From assembly GCA_964598765.1 (NCBI GenBank), contig CAZRCZ010000009.1:62001-126000 (forward strand): a stretch of DNA of 64,000 nt. The letters run 5' to 3'. Source of the DNA: CAZRCZ01 sp964598765 (lineage in GTDB: Bacteria; Sumerlaeota; Sumerlaeia; MVZB01; JAJFLK01). The position numbers and the translations under genes are program-made. Positions 61,813-64,000 of this stretch are shown one piece after another. The notes below the pieces were generated by a model. It saw nothing but the letters and a program-made list of their open reading frames with translations. It was not told the origin of the DNA and did not search any database. Numbering within the stretch: the stretch's first letter is position 1; every line of letters begins with the position of its first letter.

Positions 61813-63384
61813 ATGCGACACGTTGCAATCTTGATTTGGGCCGGTTTGATTCTTGTCCCAGCGCAAAATGGCGCGCGGGCCGGGAATCAAACCTCATCCG
61901 CGTCAAAATCGTCGTTGAGCGACGACGAACTGGGCCATCTTGTCAACATCGTCCGTCTCGCCGATCAAGACCTCGACGATTGGTCCGGTTGGGAGGCGCG
62001 GGATCAGGAGGGGATGGAGGCGTATCGCTATCAGATCGCGTTCTCGGCTTACGCCCTCGCGCTTCAACAATACAATTGCGTCCCGGCGTGGCGCGAGGTT
62101 CACAAGGCCGCGCTGGATCGTCTGCTGACGCGCATGATTCAAAAACCGGTCTGGGAATTTTGGGCCGAGGTCAGCAAGACGCGCAAAGACTACGATCCCG
62201 ATTGGGAAGGCCCGAAACCGAGCAAGCATGATCCCGTCGGCGAGAAGAACATCATGTATAGCGGTCACATCGTCCACATGGCCGCGCTTTACGAAATGTT
62301 TTACCGCGACGACAAGTGGTCGCGTCCGGGGGCGATGACGTTCCGCTGGAGCGCGGAGGAAAGTTATCCCTACGACCTGCAAAAACTTCTCGGCGTCATT
62401 CACGTCGAGATGCTCTCGCCGCGCGCCAAAGGGGGCGCGTGCATCGCCGGAGTCGAGTGCGAACCCAACCTGATTTTTCCCGAATGTAATCAGCATCCGC
62501 TCCTCGCGTTTCAACTGAACGACCACAACCACGGGACGCATCTTTACGCCGACGCCAAGCGGCATTTGGGAGATTTCTTCGATTGCACGGTGATGTTCGA
62601 TCCCGAAACCAAAAACGTCGCCAATTGCTGGCGCGTGAAGCAGGCCAAGATGGTCCGGCTGACCGGGATGCCGAGCGCCTCGGCGGACGGATGGACCGGA
62701 GCGTTCATGCACTCGTGGCAACCGGAGACGATTCAAACCGCCTACGAAAAACAACGCGACCGCGACATTCGGCGCGATCCTGCGGGCGAACTCCGCATCT
62801 CCTTCGATCCGGCGTTCGAGTTGGGGTTGGGGTTTTTCGCGCTTCTCGCCACGGAACTCGGCGACGTGAAAACCGCGCGGGAACTTTACGACTACGCGGA
62901 ACGGCATTACAAACCGATCCGCGACAAGGGAACATTGCATTACACCCCCAATCCCAAAGCGGCCAAGGATAAGGTCAGCAACACGAGCGACAAAGTGATC
63001 GCGATGGCGCGGTCCAATCGCCCGAATGGAATTTTGAATTTGCACGAGCGCCCTTGGTCCGACGCGGAATTCGCTTACCCGTTGGTGGAAGGGATTGATT
63101 TTCCCCGTGTGCTGGTCCGCGAGGCGCGGTGGGACGCCGACCGCCGGACGCTCGTCGTCGAACTCGCTCCCGGCTATAACGTCCCCGATCAAACTTCCTT
63201 CCGCATTCAGGGAATCAAGTCGGGCGAGCGATGGACCCTCTCGCGCGACGGAAAACCGGTCGGCGCGCTCGGTCCCGACAATACCGCCAGCGGCGCGATC
63301 GGCAAAAGCTCCGACACGGACGCAATTCAAATTTCGCTTCCCCTGTCTTCACGTTGCCGGCTCGAACTTCAGCGGTTGGAATAA
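61813..63384 (+). CDS. Secreted linalool dehydratase/isomerase-like protein
   Basis: 523 aa with a signal peptide (VAILIWAGLILVPAQNGARA). The mature part has the (alpha/alpha)6-barrel pattern of the Ldi family: YRYQIAFSAYALALQQY, NIMYSGHIVHMAALYEMFYRDDKW (His152, His155), CEPNLIFPECNQHPLLAFQLND. Cys216 and Cys225 are nine apart, the spacing of the two active-site cysteines of the Castellaniella enzyme (Cys171/Cys180). A C-terminal beta-domain (about 430-523) is extra. Substrate unlikely to be linalool in every member; alcohol dehydration or isomerisation is a guess. Other options: an unknown glycosidase-like barrel. Confidence 0.65.
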   Translation: MRHVAILIWAGLILVPAQNGARAGNQTSSASKSSLSDDELGHLVNIVRLADQDLDDWSGWEARDQEGMEAYRYQIAFSAYALALQQYNCVPAWREVHKAALDRLLTRMIQKPVWEFWAEVSKTRKDYDPDWEGPKPSKHDPVGEKNIMYSGHIVHMAALYEMFYRDDKWSRPGAMTFRWSAEESYPYDLQKLLGVIHVEMLSPRAKGGACIAGVECEPNLIFPECNQHPLLAFQLNDHNHGTHLYADAKRHLGDFFDCTVMFDPETKNVANCWRVKQAKMVRLTGMPSASADGWTGAFMHSWQPETIQTAYEKQRDRDIRRDPAGELRISFDPAFELGLGFFALLATELGDVKTARELYDYAERHYKPIRDKGTLHYTPNPKAAKDKVSNTSDKVIAMARSNRPNGILNLHERPWSDAEFAYPLVEGIDFPRVLVREARWDADRRTLVVELAPGYNVPDQTSFRIQGIKSGERWTLSRDGKPVGALGPDNTASGAIGKSSDTDAIQISLPLSSRCRLELQRLE

Positions 63385-63418
63385 AGATAGTTCAAGGACA
63401 CGGACGCACAAGGACCTG

Positions 63419-63459
63419 CACGGAACATAAAAATCCGTGCCAGTCCACGTTGTTCCGTG
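63419..63459. repeat. CACGGAACA...TGTTCCGTG inverted repeat
   Basis: 9-bp perfect arms (63419-63427, 63451-63459) after the LinD-like gene; no T-run, so not a clear terminator. Confidence 0.45.
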
Positions 63460-63498
63460 CCCCATTCAATCGTCGTGGTCGCCGATGGGACGGCCGAC

Positions 63499-63504
63499 TA
63501 TAAT
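63499..63504 (+). promoter_or_regulatory. -10 box TATAAT of a leaderless gene
   Basis: A perfect TATAAT ends seven bases before ATG 63511, so transcription would start at or next to the start codon. The -35 region (about 63476-63481) is poor. Confidence 0.4.
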
Positions 63505-63510
63505 GTCGCC

Positions 63511-64000
63511 ATGACCGGCGAACTTAACGATCCTCATTCCCGCCTCCGATGCGGACTTAAATTTTTGATTTGGGCGATTGTGATCTTGTTTGTTTTGAGA
63601 GATCTCGGCGCCGGACTGACGAATCAACCCACCGAACGATTTCATGCGAATTTTTCCAGCATTGCGAAAACTGCGGCAAATATCTTTCAGGTCGTAGCCA
63701 TCGGCGCGTCCGATTTCGGAATCGCGCTTGCGTTCCTATTTCTTCTATTCCCTATCCGTGGGACTGGAATTCTTGTTATCGGCTTTGCGACCTTCGAATT
63801 TTTGTGGGGCAGGTTCATTGGTCCGATAAGGGGGGCGGGAATCGAACGCTGGCCATGGATGACGTTCTTCATTGCCTTTCGCGTCTTGTTAATCCCATTG
63901 CTCTCTCGAGGGGGAAGACTGATACGAGAAGCCGCGCTGGATGATCTGAATAGGGTCAGGAGCCGCGTTGCGCTCTACTTGAAATTCCTGATCGTCGTCC
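63511..64000 (+). CDS. Membrane protein, 3' end outside the window
   Basis: Open from ATG 63511 to the right edge (163 codons, no stop). Four hydrophobic segments: FLIWAIVILFVL, VVAIGASDFGIALAFLFLLF, GILVIGFATFEFLW and MTFFIAFRVLLIPLL, with a polar loop NQPTERFHANFSSIAKTA between the first two. No family recognised. No Shine-Dalgarno sequence; see the TATAAT just upstream. Confidence 0.55.
   Translation, partial: MTGELNDPHSRLRCGLKFLIWAIVILFVLRDLGAGLTNQPTERFHANFSSIAKTAANIFQVVAIGASDFGIALAFLFLLFPIRGTGILVIGFATFEFLWGRFIGPIRGAGIERWPWMTFFIAFRVLLIPLLSRGGRLIREAALDDLNRVRSRVALYLKFLIVV

Noticed and set aside
61903..63330. 475-codon minus-strand frame opposite the LinD-like gene
   Set aside because: The plus-strand product has a signal peptide and the paired Cys pattern; the antisense frame has nothing.

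Overview
The window is a gene-dense, GC-rich stretch of chromosome from a Gram-negative, free-living bacterium. Evidence for two membranes and a murein wall: a LolCDE-type lipoprotein exporter, alanine racemase, an AMIN/Amidase_3 murein amidase and many Sec signal peptides. Several families typical of the Planctomycetes-Verrucomicrobia side of the tree are present: a WPQWRGP-type PQQ beta-propeller, an FGE-sulfatase domain protein, a cyclase-kinase-WD40 fusion and DUF2723/GT39-like glycosyltransferases. I infer a PVC-like or related uncultivated lineage. No rRNA, tRNA or phylogenetic marker was seen that would fix this.

Layout. 3-7051 (+): 5'-cut topA, hslV without hslU, a DNA methyltransferase fused to an Mrr-like nuclease domain, trpF and a glycosyltransferase-like membrane protein. 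7085-8850 (-): ParB-like/phosphatase/FGE operon. 9134-10554 (+): CBS protein and FAH-family enzyme. 10643-16523 (-): lysS-lolC-lolD-lolE-alr operon. 16610-18792 (+): hicBA and an orphan PfaD homologue. 18810-35977 (-): MoxR ATPase, SDR, LolA-like protein, ABC exporter, GT39-like protein, the signalling pair (cyclase-kinase-WD40 giant plus cyclic-nucleotide-binding protein), an acyltransferase-lipase fusion, a site-2 protease, thiE and a MacB-type permease. 36303-49631 (mixed strands): enoyl-CoA hydratase, HEPN/MNT pair, thrS, a second HicAB, a LOG-YHS fusion, a beta-CASP nuclease, lysoplasmalogenase, a 2Fe-2S ferredoxin, HPr-enzyme I and a DUF2723 protein. 49729-55677 (-): PQQ propeller, GH38-like hydrolase and the thrC-tusA-moaD/NIL-JAMM operon. 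56069-64000 (+): a fossil of a peptide ABC permease, response regulator, TPR protein, murein amidase, nusB-argB, unknown membrane proteins and a secreted linalool dehydratase/isomerase-like protein.

How genes work together. The clearest candidate system is the four-gene sulfur relay at 53023-55677. TusA passes sulfur, a ThiS/MoaD carrier is fused beyond its Gly-Gly to a NIL domain, a complete JAMM protease can free the Gly-Gly end, and a fold-type II PLP enzyme annotated as threonine synthase shares the transcript. By analogy with CysO/CysM/Mec+ and the Wolinella HcyS pathway, this could be protein-thiocarboxylate homocysteine (or cysteine) synthesis. A second candidate is the cyclase-kinase-WD40 protein with its neighbouring cyclic-nucleotide receptor.

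The DNA between and inside genes carries several families of short palindromic repeats. They have inserted in frame into glycosyltransferase genes, and in two genes a repeat arm encodes the hydrophobic core of the signal peptide.
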